From: Myxococcales bacterium FL481
Lineage (GTDB): Bacteria; Myxococcota_A; Polyangia; Nannocystales; Nannocystaceae
Assembly (NCBI GenBank): GCA_006508105.1
Contig: QKPP01000117.1
Coordinates: forward strand, 1-57,545
Length of the DNA stretch: 57,545 nucleotides
Reading direction: 5' to 3'
In this document: positions 1 through 8,474 of the stretch, piece by piece
How the letters are laid out: each line of letters begins with the position of its first letter
Position numbering within the stretch: the first letter of the stretch is position 1
The notes under the pieces: generated by a model
Database searches by the model: none
The model's input: only the letters and a program-made list of their open reading frames with translations
Told to the model about the DNA's origin: nothing
Position numbers and translations under genes: made by a program

Positions 1-403
1 CGTCCCGGGCGTCCTCGGCTTTGGTCAGTCGGCGGTGGGTCGCAACGGGGGCGCCGGGTCTCAGGAACCAGGGCGGCCGAACCCGAGGTGCATGACTTCC
101 CAGCCTGCTGGGCACGTGCCGTTCCACGTGGAACCTGACCGTGTCGCCAGCGAGGTCTCACCACGACCCGTGCCCCGGGGCCACGGCCGCCAGCCATCAC
201 AGCGAGCCAGGCTCCAGCCAGACGCGAGTACGTTCCTGGTCGCACCAGGCCGCGCGGCTCCCCGCGCGCCGACCACGACAGAGCCCGGCGAGCGCCACGC
301 CAGACCAGCCGCCGCCCTGCACGACCAAAACGGCCAGTTGCGCCGCACGCTCCCGGACCCGGCGACCGAGAACAACCCTCGAGCCGCCCGAGTTGAGCGC
401 CGA
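1..403. other. Left-edge region without a recognisable gene
   Basis: No reading frame here has a recognisable protein signature. Both strands are open over long stretches because of the high GC content, and the open frames continue as out-of-frame readings of the neighbouring rhomboid gene. The only clear signal is a 14-bp palindrome at 121-134, described separately. The region could hold the end or control region of a gene left of the window. Confidence 0.4.
120..135. promoter_or_regulatory. parS-like ParB-binding site
   Basis: Bases 121-134 read GTTCCACGTGGAAC, a perfect 14-bp palindrome. This is the core of the chromosomal ParB site, whose family consensus is TGTTTCACGTGAAACA; the TTCCACGTGGAA variant is the one used in myxobacteria. 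The two outermost bases of the 16-mer (C and C here) differ from the usual T and A. I found no second copy in the window. It lies outside any recognised gene. ParB spreading from such sites organises the origin region for segregation, so the left edge may be near the chromosomal origin. That is inference, since no parA, parB or dnaA is visible. Confidence 0.6.
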
Positions 404-1594
404 TCAGCCCCCGGCCCCATCACCATCGGGGAACTCCGCAAGTCCACAGCGCTCTGAGTGAGACACGATGGTCGAGACGTCGCCGCCCTCCAGAGCCAGG
501 GACTCGTGCGCCCGCGCGAGCAGCTCCAGCCCCGTCTCCGTCTCCCCGCGAAGGCACGCGACCCAGCCCGCCGTGTCGAGAAAGTCGGAATTGCTCGGCT
601 CGGCGGCAAGGGCCGAGTCTGCCAATTCCGCGGCCCAGTCGAGTCGCTGATGGGACAACGCGAGCGCGTAGGCAAGGTCGTTGTCCAGACCCGCGCTCGA
701 GCCACCGAGCTCCCGCGCGAGAGCAAGGTGCCTTGTGGCACGTTCGGGCCGATCCAGGGCCAGCTCCCCGTAGCCCAGCGCCAACGCTCGGGCGGCCGGA
801 CGCAGCGCCCCGTCCCGCCACACAAAGCTCGCCGTCAACCCGAGCACGACCGCCAACACCAGGGCCAGGCCCGCGCCACCACGAGCACGACCGCCCAGCA
901 ACGTGCCGAGAGCGAGCCCCGCCGCGACTCCGCCGACGTGTCCCCCCTGCGCGAGCGGCAGCACCTCCAGTGAGGCCAACACACCGCCCGCGACCAGCCA
1001 CAGCGCGAGCCACCGGGCGAGTGCGCGCGCGTCCACCCGATCGAGAGCAACCCGCTGCTCAGTGGTGCCCCACGCGCGCAGGACGACCAGCGCGCCCGCC
1101 AGCCCAAATACGCCCCCGGACGCCCCCACGACCAGCCAGCCGTCCACCCAAGCCAGCGACACCAGGCAGCCGGCCAGCGCACTCACCCCAAACACGACGC
1201 AGCAGGCCACCGCCCCCACGGCCCGCTCCACTGCACCCCCCACACTCCACAGGGCCAGCATGTTCAGCCCTAGATGAACCGCGGAGCCGTGGAGCACGAC
1301 CGTCGTGGCGCAACGCCACCACTGCGCGCGTTCCCATACCTCCACGACCGAAAGACCACCGAGATCCACCAGCACCTGCGCAGGCACGCCGGTCCAGAGC
1401 CAACCGAACTCCGCAGCCGCTGCGCCGAGCTGACCCACCGAGAGGCCGAACATGACGCAGCAGACGCCAACGAGCGCGGCAGTGACCGAGCGCCAGCCTG
1501 ATTGCGACCGACGCGCCGGGGGTGGCGCCGCGGTCTCGACCCGAGAACCAGCCTGCCCCGCGGCGCCCATTGCGCGGGGGGAGAATCGCGGCAT
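404..1594 (-). CDS. Rhomboid-family intramembrane serine protease with C-terminal TPR-like domain
   Basis: The predicted 396-residue polytopic membrane protein has a rhomboid core. Its hallmarks are a first helix motif HLGLNML (His107/Asn111), the nucleophile loop GASGG (Ser159), and the partner histidine in GGHVGG (His219). These form the Ser-His dyad that cleaves substrate transmembrane helices in the inner membrane. The last ~130 residues are soluble and helical with a TPR-like pattern, probably for substrate or partner binding. The start is placed at the ATG at 1594, because the open frame upstream is Arg-rich and non-conserved in character. It is divergent from the pseudo-receiver gene at 1826. 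No substrate can be deduced. Confidence 0.85.
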   Translation of the reverse strand: MPRFSPRAMGAAGQAGSRVETAAPPPARRSQSGWRSVTAALVGVCCVMFGLSVGQLGAAAAEFGWLWTGVPAQVLVDLGGLSVVEVWERAQWWRCATTVVLHGSAVHLGLNMLALWSVGGAVERAVGAVACCVVFGVSALAGCLVSLAWVDGWLVVGASGGVFGLAGALVVLRAWGTTEQRVALDRVDARALARWLALWLVAGGVLASLEVLPLAQGGHVGGVAAGLALGTLLGGRARGGAGLALVLAVVLGLTASFVWRDGALRPAARALALGYGELALDRPERATRHLALARELGGSSAGLDNDLAYALALSHQRLDWAAELADSALAAEPSNSDFLDTAGWVACLRGETETGLELLARAHESLALEGGDVSTIVSHSERCGLAEFPDGDGAGG

Positions 1595-1825
1595 GGTACG
1601 CGAGCATATCTCGTCGAACACTGGACTCAAGCGCCCCGACGCTCGCCGCGCCCCGACGCCCACCGCAACTCGCTCGCGAGTCCCAACCCCGCGGCACCGC
1701 AAGAGACGACCGCCGGCCTCGCACCGCTCGGGTAGCCGCGCGACTCCATAGCGGACCGTGCTCCGCCCAGAGTAAGATGCGGCGGGGCGACTCGCTCACC
1801 TGAACTTGAACCCAGGATTGTCCGC

Positions 1826-4435
1826 TTGACTATCAACATTCTTATCGTCGAGCCGGACACGCCCACGCGCCGCCTACTAGAGGTTGGCTTGCGCGACGCT
1901 GGCTACGAGGTGGATGCCGCATGTTCGGGCGAGGAGGCGTTGGAGCTCGTGCGTCGGCGAGTGCCGAACGTTGTGTTGTGCGCCGCTCCGTTGGCGCACA
2001 GTGACGCCTACACGTTGTGCCGACAGCTAGCGGACGCGTCGCCGGGAACGGCGACTTCGATTCTGCTGATCACAGACAGTCACGCCATTGAGGAGCGCGT
2101 TCGTGGGGTCGAAGCCGGCGCGGACGGCTTCCTCGCTCGGCCGATTTGTCTGCCAGAGGCGCGTTCGCAGATACAGGCTTTGCTCCAGAAGCGCGACCAC
2201 GGCCGGCTGGCCTCGAGCGCCCGGCGACCGACGTTGCTCGAAGGGCACCTTGAGGACGTTGGCTTTGTCGCGATCTTGCAGTTGATCGAGTCGAGCGACG
2301 CCGGCGGCGTGATCACATTGCGTTGCAACGGCGAGCGGGGCTCGATTTGGTACGCCCACGGCCGCGTGCTGGACGCAGTCTGCGGCCGTCTTACCGGGCG
2401 ACGCGCCGTCTATCGCCTCATGACATGGCGTGCCGGCACCTACCGCAGTGAGCCGCTGGCCCGCACCGGCGTGCGCGCCATCCCCGACACCACCCGGGGC
2501 CTGGTGATGGAGGGCCTGCGGCGCTTGGAGCAGTGGAATCGTCTCGTCGCTCGCCTGCCCCCGTTGCACGCCCGCTTGCTGGCGGCCGAACCCAACGCGA
2601 ACGACAACCCCCCAACCTCGCTGAGCTCGCTGCAGCACGCTCTCTGGGCCCAATTCGATGGACGGCGAACGCTGCAGCAGATCCTCGACGCGAGCGACGA
2701 CGACCTGGTTTGCCTCCGAGCCATCGAGCGTCTCTTGACGCGCGGTCGGCTCGTTCCCGCCTACGATGAGTCGCCGAACGGCGGTCGAGCGAGCGCGGCC
2801 CCGTCCGCGCCGCCCGCGGTACGAACCAACTCGAATCGCGACTCAATCGCCGCCGGTGGGCCGGAGCCTGCGTGGCGGACCGATTCTCCCGCGGAGGGGC
2901 TGGACCCAGGCGCGCGTCAGCCCCGTCCGCAACCCGGGTTGCCGGAGCCCGCGTGGCGGCCCGATTCTCCCGCGGATGGGCTGAACCCAGGCGCGCATCA
3001 GCCCCGTCCGCAACCCGGGTTGCCCCGTGACCGTGAGACAACTCGTACGGGGCATGGGTCGTCTCCGGACTGGCCAGAACCCGACGCGCCCGCACCTGCC
3101 TCGGCCGCTGCGGCGGCACAAACCTCCGCCGTGGGTGTCGGTGACCCGCATTTGGTTCGGGAGAGCGACAAGGACCTGGCCCGCTTGCAAGCGCTCGCAT
3201 CCGAGTCCCGGCCCCCCGAACCGCGCAGTTTCAGCCCTGAGCCTCCGGCGCGCGACCGATCGGTGCTCGCGGATACCTCCGCGGTGCCGGTCGTCGAACT
3301 GAGCGAGCGAGACGCAGCGGCGTCGCAGCGGGAAGTCGACCTCGAACTGCCATCCAAGTCCGACCCGTCGTCGCACGGCAACCGGCCGGCGCAGCGGCAC
3401 GACGGGAGCCACCGTACTCCGAGCCCGGACCGGGCTCACGTCGTGGCCACCGGAACGACGAACGAGGCGCCGGACCCAAGCGAGGCGTGGGTGCACGAGG
3501 TGACGCTGGCCAACGCGTCGGGTCAGGCGCGGCCCCGCGAGCGACCCTCGGCGAGGCGGCGGGCCGAACGCCAGGCGCGTATCGTCCCCACCACCGCAAC
3601 AAGCGCACTCGTCCCGTACGCGCGCACGGAAACGACACCCCCTCCGCCCGCCACGATGCCCCGACACGTGCTGGCCGCAATCGCGGGCGCGGGCGCGAGT
3701 CTGGTGTTGCTGTGGCTGGGCCACCACGCACTGCGCGGCACGGGCGACGACACCCTGCAGGGCAGCGCAGCGTCGCGCGGGAGCCCCAACGCGCTCACGA
3801 GCCGAGGGCAGAAATCCACGATCAGATCGTCACTGCCCCCCCGATCGGCCGCAGAAACCCGCCGCGCATCGAGCCCGGATTCACCGCAGCCCGCCGCCGG
3901 ACCAGCGCCTCGCGCGCCCAACGACCGCACCCCCGTTGGGCATGCACCTCAGCTCAGCGTGCCCCCGTCAACGGGCACAGCGGAGCGCGACAAGCCCGCG
4001 CTCGAGGTGCCCGGGCCCACCGTGGCTGGCATCCAGGACGCGGACGCACGACCGGCGGCGGTCGCTCTGCTCGAGGCAGCCGAGGACGCTCTGCAAGCGG
4101 GCCGCTACGAGCGGGCCCAGCAACTCGCCGCGGATCTCCCGTCGGACGCGCTGCATGATGCCCGCTCGCAGCTGCTATTGGCCAAGTTGGCCCTGGAACG
4201 AGCCGCGTTCAGCGATGCCGTGAATCACGCGCGGCGGGCCAGTGAGCTGGATCCCGGGCTCGCACCGGCCTATCTCGCGCTCGGCGTGGCCCACCGGGGC
4301 CGAGACGAGCCGCGCGAGGCCATGGCCGCCTACCAACGGTACTTGGAATTGGAGCCTGATTCGGTCTACGCCCGTAGCCTCGAACGCGAGCTCCAGACCC
4401 TCCGCGACGCCCTCCCCCGCGCCCCGTCGCCGTAG
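1826..4435 (+). CDS. Pseudo-receiver / DUF4388 / transmembrane / TPR protein
   Basis: Predicted 869 residues from a TTG start. Residues 1-120 fold like a response-regulator receiver. However, the phospho-acceptor position carries Ala53 instead of Asp, and the conserved Lys is Arg105; Thr83 is kept. It is therefore probably not phosphorylated in the normal way. Residues ~135-225 match the DUF4388 (PATAN-like) domain found next to receivers in myxobacteria. A long Pro/Arg/Ser-rich linker follows, with an 81-bp duplication, then one membrane helix (~612-634) and a C-terminal TPR region (~750-865). The topology suggests a sensor or scaffold with a cytoplasmic N-terminus and TPR repeats across the membrane. 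It ends 18 bp before tsaD and may be cotranscribed with it. Specific function unknown. Confidence 0.85.
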   Translation: MTINILIVEPDTPTRRLLEVGLRDAGYEVDAACSGEEALELVRRRVPNVVLCAAPLAHSDAYTLCRQLADASPGTATSILLITDSHAIEERVRGVEAGADGFLARPICLPEARSQIQALLQKRDHGRLASSARRPTLLEGHLEDVGFVAILQLIESSDAGGVITLRCNGERGSIWYAHGRVLDAVCGRLTGRRAVYRLMTWRAGTYRSEPLARTGVRAIPDTTRGLVMEGLRRLEQWNRLVARLPPLHARLLAAEPNANDNPPTSLSSLQHALWAQFDGRRTLQQILDASDDDLVCLRAIERLLTRGRLVPAYDESPNGGRASAAPSAPPAVRTNSNRDSIAAGGPEPAWRTDSPAEGLDPGARQPRPQPGLPEPAWRPDSPADGLNPGAHQPRPQPGLPRDRETTRTGHGSSPDWPEPDAPAPASAAAAAQTSAVGVGDPHLVRESDKDLARLQALASESRPPEPRSFSPEPPARDRSVLADTSAVPVVELSERDAAASQREVDLELPSKSDPSSHGNRPAQRHDGSHRTPSPDRAHVVATGTTNEAPDPSEAWVHEVTLANASGQARPRERPSARRRAERQARIVPTTATSALVPYARTETTPPPPATMPRHVLAAIAGAGASLVLLWLGHHALRGTGDDTLQGSAASRGSPNALTSRGQKSTIRSSLPPRSAAETRRASSPDSPQPAAGPAPRAPNDRTPVGHAPQLSVPPSTGTAERDKPALEVPGPTVAGIQDADARPAAVALLEAAEDALQAGRYERAQQLAADLPSDALHDARSQLLLAKLALERAAFSDAVNHARRASELDPGLAPAYLALGVAHRGRDEPREAMAAYQRYLELEPDSVYARSLERELQTLRDALPRAPSP
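2861..3022 (+). repeat. Two tandem 81-bp coding repeats
   Basis: Units 2861-2941 and 2942-3022 are nearly identical, differing at a few positions. Each encodes 27 residues starting PEPAW and ending PQPGL, in the disordered linker of the pseudo-receiver/DUF4388 protein. The reading frame is kept, so this looks like a recent in-frame duplication that lengthened a flexible linker. Confidence 0.9.
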
Positions 4436-4453
4436 ACGCTCGCAGCCTCCTTC

Positions 4454-5479
4454 ATGCTGGTACTTGGGATTGAGACCTCCTGTGACGAGACCGCCTGCGC
4501 GTTGATTCGCGATGGCCGAGTCTTGTCCAGCATTATCGCCTCCCAGATCGACGTCCACCGCGAGTTCGGGGGCATCGTCCCCGAGCTCGCCAGTCGCCAC
4601 CACGTGCACGCCGTCACGCCGACCGTGACCCGAGCTCTAGAGCAAGCGGGCCCGCTACGTCTTGAGGACGTCGACGCGGTGGCTGTCACCGAGGCACCCG
4701 GTCTCGTTGGGGCCCTGCTGATCGGAGCCCAGTTCGCACGCGGACTCGCGTGGGCGATCGACCGCCCTCTGGTCGGCATCCATCACCTCGAAGGCCACAT
4801 CTGCTCGGCCCTGCTCGACGACAACGATGAATACGGCCCAACGGTGCCCGCTCATCTCGCGTTGTTGGTGTCAGGCGGGCACACCGAGCTCGTTGAGGTG
4901 CGGGATCTGGGCGACTATCGACCAATCGGTCGTACACGAGACGACGCGGTGGGGGAGGCTTATGACAAAGTCGCCAAGATGCTCGGACTGAGCTACCCCG
5001 GCGGGCCCGTGATTGACGCGCTCGCGCGAGAGGGCAACCCGAGACGTCACGCGTTTCCTCGCAGCATGCTCAACCAGGACAACTACGCCTTCTCGTTCGC
5101 GGGGTTGAAGACGGCCGTCCTGGTCCACCTGGAGCGAAACGGCGCGCCGCGATCCCGAGCCGAGCTCGCCGATATTTGTGCCAGCTTTCAGCAAGCCGCC
5201 GTTGAAGTACTCGTAGAAAAGACCCGACGCGCTCGCGCGGCGTATGGATTCGAGCGCGTTCACGTAGTCGGCGGCGTCGCGGCGAACCATGGCCTGCGCG
5301 AGGCGATGACCGCGGCGGCGGAGACCGACGGCTTTGTCTACAGCTCACCCCCGATGCGCTACTGCGGCGACAACGCGGCCATGATTGCGATCGCGGCGGC
5401 CATCCGACTGCATCGTTGGCGCGACCCGCCGCCGCTTCGCGTGACATCCACACGACCGCTCGTCGCTGGGCTCGTCTAG
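4454..5479 (+). CDS. tsaD: tRNA N6-adenosine threonylcarbamoyltransferase TsaD
   Basis: Predicted 341 residues, the usual length. TsaD transfers the threonylcarbamoyl group from threonylcarbamoyl-AMP to A37 of ANN-decoding tRNAs (t6A), acting with TsaB and TsaE. Visible signatures are the N-terminal ASKHA phosphate loop GIETSCDET (5-13), the metal-binding HHLEGH (His111/His115), the VSGGHTEL loop, and the C-terminal GGVAAN and YCGDNAAMIA segments. It is the first of three plus-strand housekeeping genes (tsaD-rsmA-mutM) with 46-bp and 4-bp gaps. No tsaB or tsaE is in the window. Confidence 0.97.
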   Translation: MLVLGIETSCDETACALIRDGRVLSSIIASQIDVHREFGGIVPELASRHHVHAVTPTVTRALEQAGPLRLEDVDAVAVTEAPGLVGALLIGAQFARGLAWAIDRPLVGIHHLEGHICSALLDDNDEYGPTVPAHLALLVSGGHTELVEVRDLGDYRPIGRTRDDAVGEAYDKVAKMLGLSYPGGPVIDALAREGNPRRHAFPRSMLNQDNYAFSFAGLKTAVLVHLERNGAPRSRAELADICASFQQAAVEVLVEKTRRARAAYGFERVHVVGGVAANHGLREAMTAAAETDGFVYSSPPMRYCGDNAAMIAIAAAIRLHRWRDPPPLRVTSTRPLVAGLV

Positions 5480-5525
5480 CGAGTTCAGCCTCCCACCGAG
5501 CGACAGTCGCACTTCGCAGCCCGCA

Positions 5526-6371
5526 ATGTCGAATCCACCGCCCCGAAGCCCCGCTCAGCTTCTGCGCCAGTACGGGCTCACCGCCAAGAAGAGCTGGGGG
5601 CAGAACTTTCTCCACGACGCCTCGGTACACGGCGCGATCGCAGCCGAGGTTCTCCCCGATCGCGACGTCGTTGAGATCGGGCCCGGACTCGGTTCGCTCA
5701 CGGTGCATCTGCTCGCTCGAGCACGTCAGGTGGTTGCCATTGAGCGAGATCGCGAGATGTGTGCAGTGTTGCGACAGGAATACGCCACCGCGAATGGACT
5801 CACGATTCGCGAAGCCGACGCGGTGAAGTTCGACTATGCGCAGACCGGCTGTCGCCAGCCAACTGTAGTCGGCAACCTCCCCTACCAACTCACCGGCCCT
5901 CTCCTGTTTCGACTACTCGACTACCATACGCATTTGGGACCTTGGATCCTGATGGTACAGCGCGAGGTGGGGGACCGCCTAGCGGCCGACCCTGGCACTC
6001 GCAGCTACGGGGCGGCGACTGTGAGTCTATCGCGCCTTCGCGCCATCACGAAAGTTCGCAATGTACCCCGTGGCGCCTTCACGCCGCCGCCGCGGGTGGA
6101 CTCCGCCATTTTGCGGTTCGATCCCCTCGAGCGCCCGCGTGGTGAGGTCGACAATGCCGCCGCGTTCCCCCGCTTCGTCCAAACCCTATTTCAGCGCCGG
6201 CGTAAGACTCTACTCAACGCTTTGTCAGCCGTGATGGACCGCGCCGACGCGGCGCGAGCCTGTGCGTCGCTCGGGATCGATCCGGGCATCCGACCAGAGC
6301 GATTGACCACTGAGCAATTCGCCGCGTTGGATCGACATCGAACCGCCCTCGTCGCGCGGGCCGACGATTGA
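5526..6371 (+). CDS. rsmA: 16S rRNA (adenine1518/1519-N6) dimethyltransferase RsmA/KsgA
   Basis: Predicted 281 residues. RsmA dimethylates two adjacent adenines in the 3'-terminal helix-45 loop of 16S rRNA during late 30S assembly, using SAM. Signatures are the N-terminal KKSWGQNFL motif, SAM motif I VVEIGPGLGSLT (~48-59), the acidic SAM-ribose residue in AIERD, and the catalytic NLPY motif (117-120). The C-terminal helical domain carries FQRRRKTLLNAL, as in the family. It lies between tsaD and mutM in the same direction and ends 4 bp before the mutM start, so translation of the two is probably linked. Confidence 0.97.
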   Translation: MSNPPPRSPAQLLRQYGLTAKKSWGQNFLHDASVHGAIAAEVLPDRDVVEIGPGLGSLTVHLLARARQVVAIERDREMCAVLRQEYATANGLTIREADAVKFDYAQTGCRQPTVVGNLPYQLTGPLLFRLLDYHTHLGPWILMVQREVGDRLAADPGTRSYGAATVSLSRLRAITKVRNVPRGAFTPPPRVDSAILRFDPLERPRGEVDNAAAFPRFVQTLFQRRRKTLLNALSAVMDRADAARACASLGIDPGIRPERLTTEQFAALDRHRTALVARADD

Positions 6372-6375
6372 GCTA

Positions 6376-7227
6376 ATGCCCGAACTACCGGAAGTCGAGA
6401 CCGTTCGGCGGGGACTCGTGCACGCCCGCTTGCGCGAGCCGGTGGTCTCGATCTGGCGTAGCGAGCAATCGCTGCGGATCGGCGCTGCGTGGCGCCGAGA
6501 GCACGAGCACCTCGACCGACTCATCGGGACCCGGCCCGGACGACTTCGTCGGCGAGGCAAGTATCTACTGTGGACATTCACCGTCGCCGACGCGGCCGAC
6601 TGGACCCTTCTGCTGCACCTCGGAATGACGGGACGCTGCGACGTCGTGACGCCCGAGATCGACTTGCTACCCCATACGCATTTGCGCCTTGGGCTGGCCT
6701 GCCAGCGCGAGCTCCGATTTGTCGACCCTCGGCGCTTCGGCGGGCTGCGGGTGGACCGGGCCCGCGCGCTGGAGCGGGCACCACCGCTGAGTGAGCTCGG
6801 GCCCGAACCCCTCGCGCGTGGATTCGACGGGGCCCGCCTGGCGCAGCGGGGCGGGCGAAGTCGTCGGCCGATTCGCGACGTGCTGCTCGACCAACGGGTG
6901 GTCGCCGGCGTTGGCAACATCTACGCAGTTGAAGTGCTGTACGCCGCCCGCATTCACCCCCTGCGCTCCGCGTCCGACCTCGGCCCGCTGGATTGGGACC
7001 GAGTGGCGCGATGCCTCGTCGAACTGCTACGGACCGCGATCCGGAACAAGGGCACCACGCTTCGTGACTACCGTCGACCGGGGGGCGCACCCGGACGACA
7101 CGCCACGCGGTTGCGGGTGTATGGTCGCGAAGGCGAGCGCTGCACAACCTGTGGCACGGTCCTCGTCGGATTCACCTCCGGGGGTCGGCGAGGCGTATTC
7201 TGTCCCCACGAACAGCCCGCATCCTGA
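6376..7227 (+). CDS. mutM: Formamidopyrimidine-DNA glycosylase (MutM/Fpg), variant zinc finger
   Basis: Predicted 283 residues. It removes 8-oxoguanine and formamidopyrimidines and nicks the DNA by beta/delta elimination. The N-terminus MPELPEVETVRRGL supplies the catalytic Pro and Glu after Met removal, and the RGKYLL lysine is present. The middle has a normal helix-two-turn-helix region with RDVLLDQ and VAGVGNIY. The C-terminal zinc finger is odd: Cys256-x2-Cys259-x16-Cys276 is followed by P-H-E, so the fourth cysteine is replaced by Glu279 with His278 beside it. Zinc may be held by His or Glu, or the finger may be altered. The gene follows rsmA by 4 bp and ends an apparent tsaD-rsmA-mutM operon. 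Confidence 0.93.
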   Translation: MPELPEVETVRRGLVHARLREPVVSIWRSEQSLRIGAAWRREHEHLDRLIGTRPGRLRRRGKYLLWTFTVADAADWTLLLHLGMTGRCDVVTPEIDLLPHTHLRLGLACQRELRFVDPRRFGGLRVDRARALERAPPLSELGPEPLARGFDGARLAQRGGRSRRPIRDVLLDQRVVAGVGNIYAVEVLYAARIHPLRSASDLGPLDWDRVARCLVELLRTAIRNKGTTLRDYRRPGGAPGRHATRLRVYGREGERCTTCGTVLVGFTSGGRRGVFCPHEQPAS

Positions 7228-7381
7228 CGGGAGTCCTGCGCGTGTCTCACGAGGGCCAGGACACCAATCGGGTGGGCAGGACCGCCATCGTTCGCTGCGC
7301 GAGACGGGCTTCGTGCCCGCGACCGCCGCTTGAGCTCATGCGCCGCCCTGCGGGCGCGCGGTCGCTCGAGAAACCAAGGAA

Positions 7382-7476
7382 AAAGGACCTTCGCTCGAGG
7401 TGAGCTCCGCGCCAAAATCTTACGGTCCATCGGCAATTGGGGGGGCCGGACCGCAAAACGCGGATGAAGGTCCTTT
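7382..7476. ncRNA. Candidate structured RNA with a three-way junction
   Basis: The outer stem is 11 perfect base pairs: AAAGGACCTTC (7382-7392) with GAAGGTCCTTT (7466-7476). Directly inside is a small hairpin GCTC/GAGC (7393-7405). A third arm follows: TCCGCG (7406-7411) with CGCGGA (7459-7464), an A-rich internal loop, CGGTCC (7423-7428) with GGACCG (7448-7453), then GGC/GCC closing a G-rich loop. Almost every base is in a helix or a defined loop. The strand is undecided: the minus strand ends the outer stem in a run of five T, like a terminator, while the plus strand would place the element in the mutM 3' end or sigma-gene leader. I do not recognise it as a known riboswitch class. Confidence 0.5.
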
Positions 7477-7624
7477 GTGCTGCAGGGTCCCCGTTACGGG
7501 GTTGGGTTTGAGCCCATGAGGTGCACTAGGCGTGCCAACCTGGTCGCCCGCGGATCCAACGGGGGTTCGGACCTCGGACGCTCGTCGCCGCGCACTGCGT
7601 CAGGTGATTGACTCTGAACTGCTC

Positions 7625-7651
7625 GCACTCGCGCCATGAGGGCGCGAGTGC
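7625..7651. promoter_or_regulatory. Perfect 11-bp inverted repeat upstream of the sigma gene
   Basis: GCACTCGCGCC (7625-7635) and GGCGCGAGTGC (7641-7651) form a perfect 11-bp stem with a 5-base loop, 65 bp before the chosen sigma start. No T run follows on either strand, so a simple intrinsic terminator is unlikely. An operator for a dimeric regulator or a leader hairpin is equally possible. Confidence 0.4.
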
Positions 7652-7715
7652 CCGCCAAAACTTTGGCACTGCCACAGCAGATCCCTGGCCGTCGGGTGTC
7701 GTTTAGGCTGAGCTC

Positions 7716-8474
7716 GTGTCCAGCGCCAATCAGGCCGCGCCCGCAACGAGCTCGCTTCGGTTGCCCGCTTCTCATTCGGTATCGCAAACTGCGACGCACC
7801 CGCACCCTATGACGGCGCGCCAGGAAGACCTACGCGAACAGTCCGACGCCGAGTCGCGCGAGGACGTGCGCCTTATGCTGGCGTATCAGCAAGGTGACGT
7901 CACGGCGTTCGAGGAGCTGGTTCGAAGGCACCGCCGCGGTCTCTACAACTTCTTGTTGCGCAGCGTGGCAAGCCGCAGCCGAGCCGAGGAACTGCTGCAA
8001 GAAGTCTTGCTCCGCGTGGTGCGATCACGAGCTCGCTACCAACCTCGGGCCAAGTTCACCACCTGGGTCTACACGATCGCACGGAACTTGTGCGTGGACG
8101 AGAGCCGTCGTCGACCGCAGTGGCGGGAGGTCTCCCTAGAAGCACCCCGAGGGCGAAGTGAGGACTCGAGCACCAGCTTGCGTCAGCGCTTGGCCACCTC
8201 AGAGCCGACGAGCGTCGGTCCAGCCGAAGCACGACAGATCCGCGAACGCGTCGCTGCGGCGGTGGCGAACCTGCCGGGAGATCAGCGCGAAGTATTCGTC
8301 TTGCGTCAGGTCAACGAGCTGTCGTTTCGCGAGATCGCCGAGATCGCCTCGGTCTCCGAGAACACGGTCAAAAGCCGCATGCGGTACGCCCTCGAGAAAC
8401 TCCGCAGCGAGCTCGGCGAGCTCTATCGCAGCGAACCCGAACGGGACGACGCGACGACGAGGCATCATGCCTGA
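7716..8474 (+). CDS. ECF-like RNA polymerase sigma-70 family factor
   Basis: Predicted 252 residues from GTG 7716, with AGGCTGAG 8-9 bp upstream as a possible ribosome site; an in-frame ATG at 7809 would give a shorter form. Residues ~54-125 are sigma region 2, with AFEELVRRHRRGLYNFL and the promoter-melting segment FTTWVYTIARNLCVDESRRR. Residues ~165-230 are region 4 with a helix-turn-helix (LSFREIAEIASVSENTVKSR). Region 3 is absent, as in ECF factors. The gene overlaps the next one by 8 bp, as expected for a sigma/anti-sigma pair. The inverted repeats upstream may be part of its control. The signal and regulon are unknown. Confidence 0.92.
   Translation: MSSANQAAPATSSLRLPASHSVSQTATHPHPMTARQEDLREQSDAESREDVRLMLAYQQGDVTAFEELVRRHRRGLYNFLLRSVASRSRAEELLQEVLLRVVRSRARYQPRAKFTTWVYTIARNLCVDESRRRPQWREVSLEAPRGRSEDSSTSLRQRLATSEPTSVGPAEARQIRERVAAAVANLPGDQREVFVLRQVNELSFREIAEIASVSENTVKSRMRYALEKLRSELGELYRSEPERDDATTRHHA

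Larger units (their letters stand above)
7228..7715. other. Non-coding region between mutM and the sigma factor gene
   Basis: These 488 bp lack a credible gene but are rich in inverted repeats. They include a three-way-junction RNA candidate (7382-7476), short hairpins formed by CCCCGTTACGGGG and GGGTTTGAGCCC near 7489-7514, and a perfect 11-bp hairpin (7625-7651). The region probably holds the mutM transcript end and the promoter/leader of the sigma factor gene. I could not assign a promoter. Confidence 0.6.
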
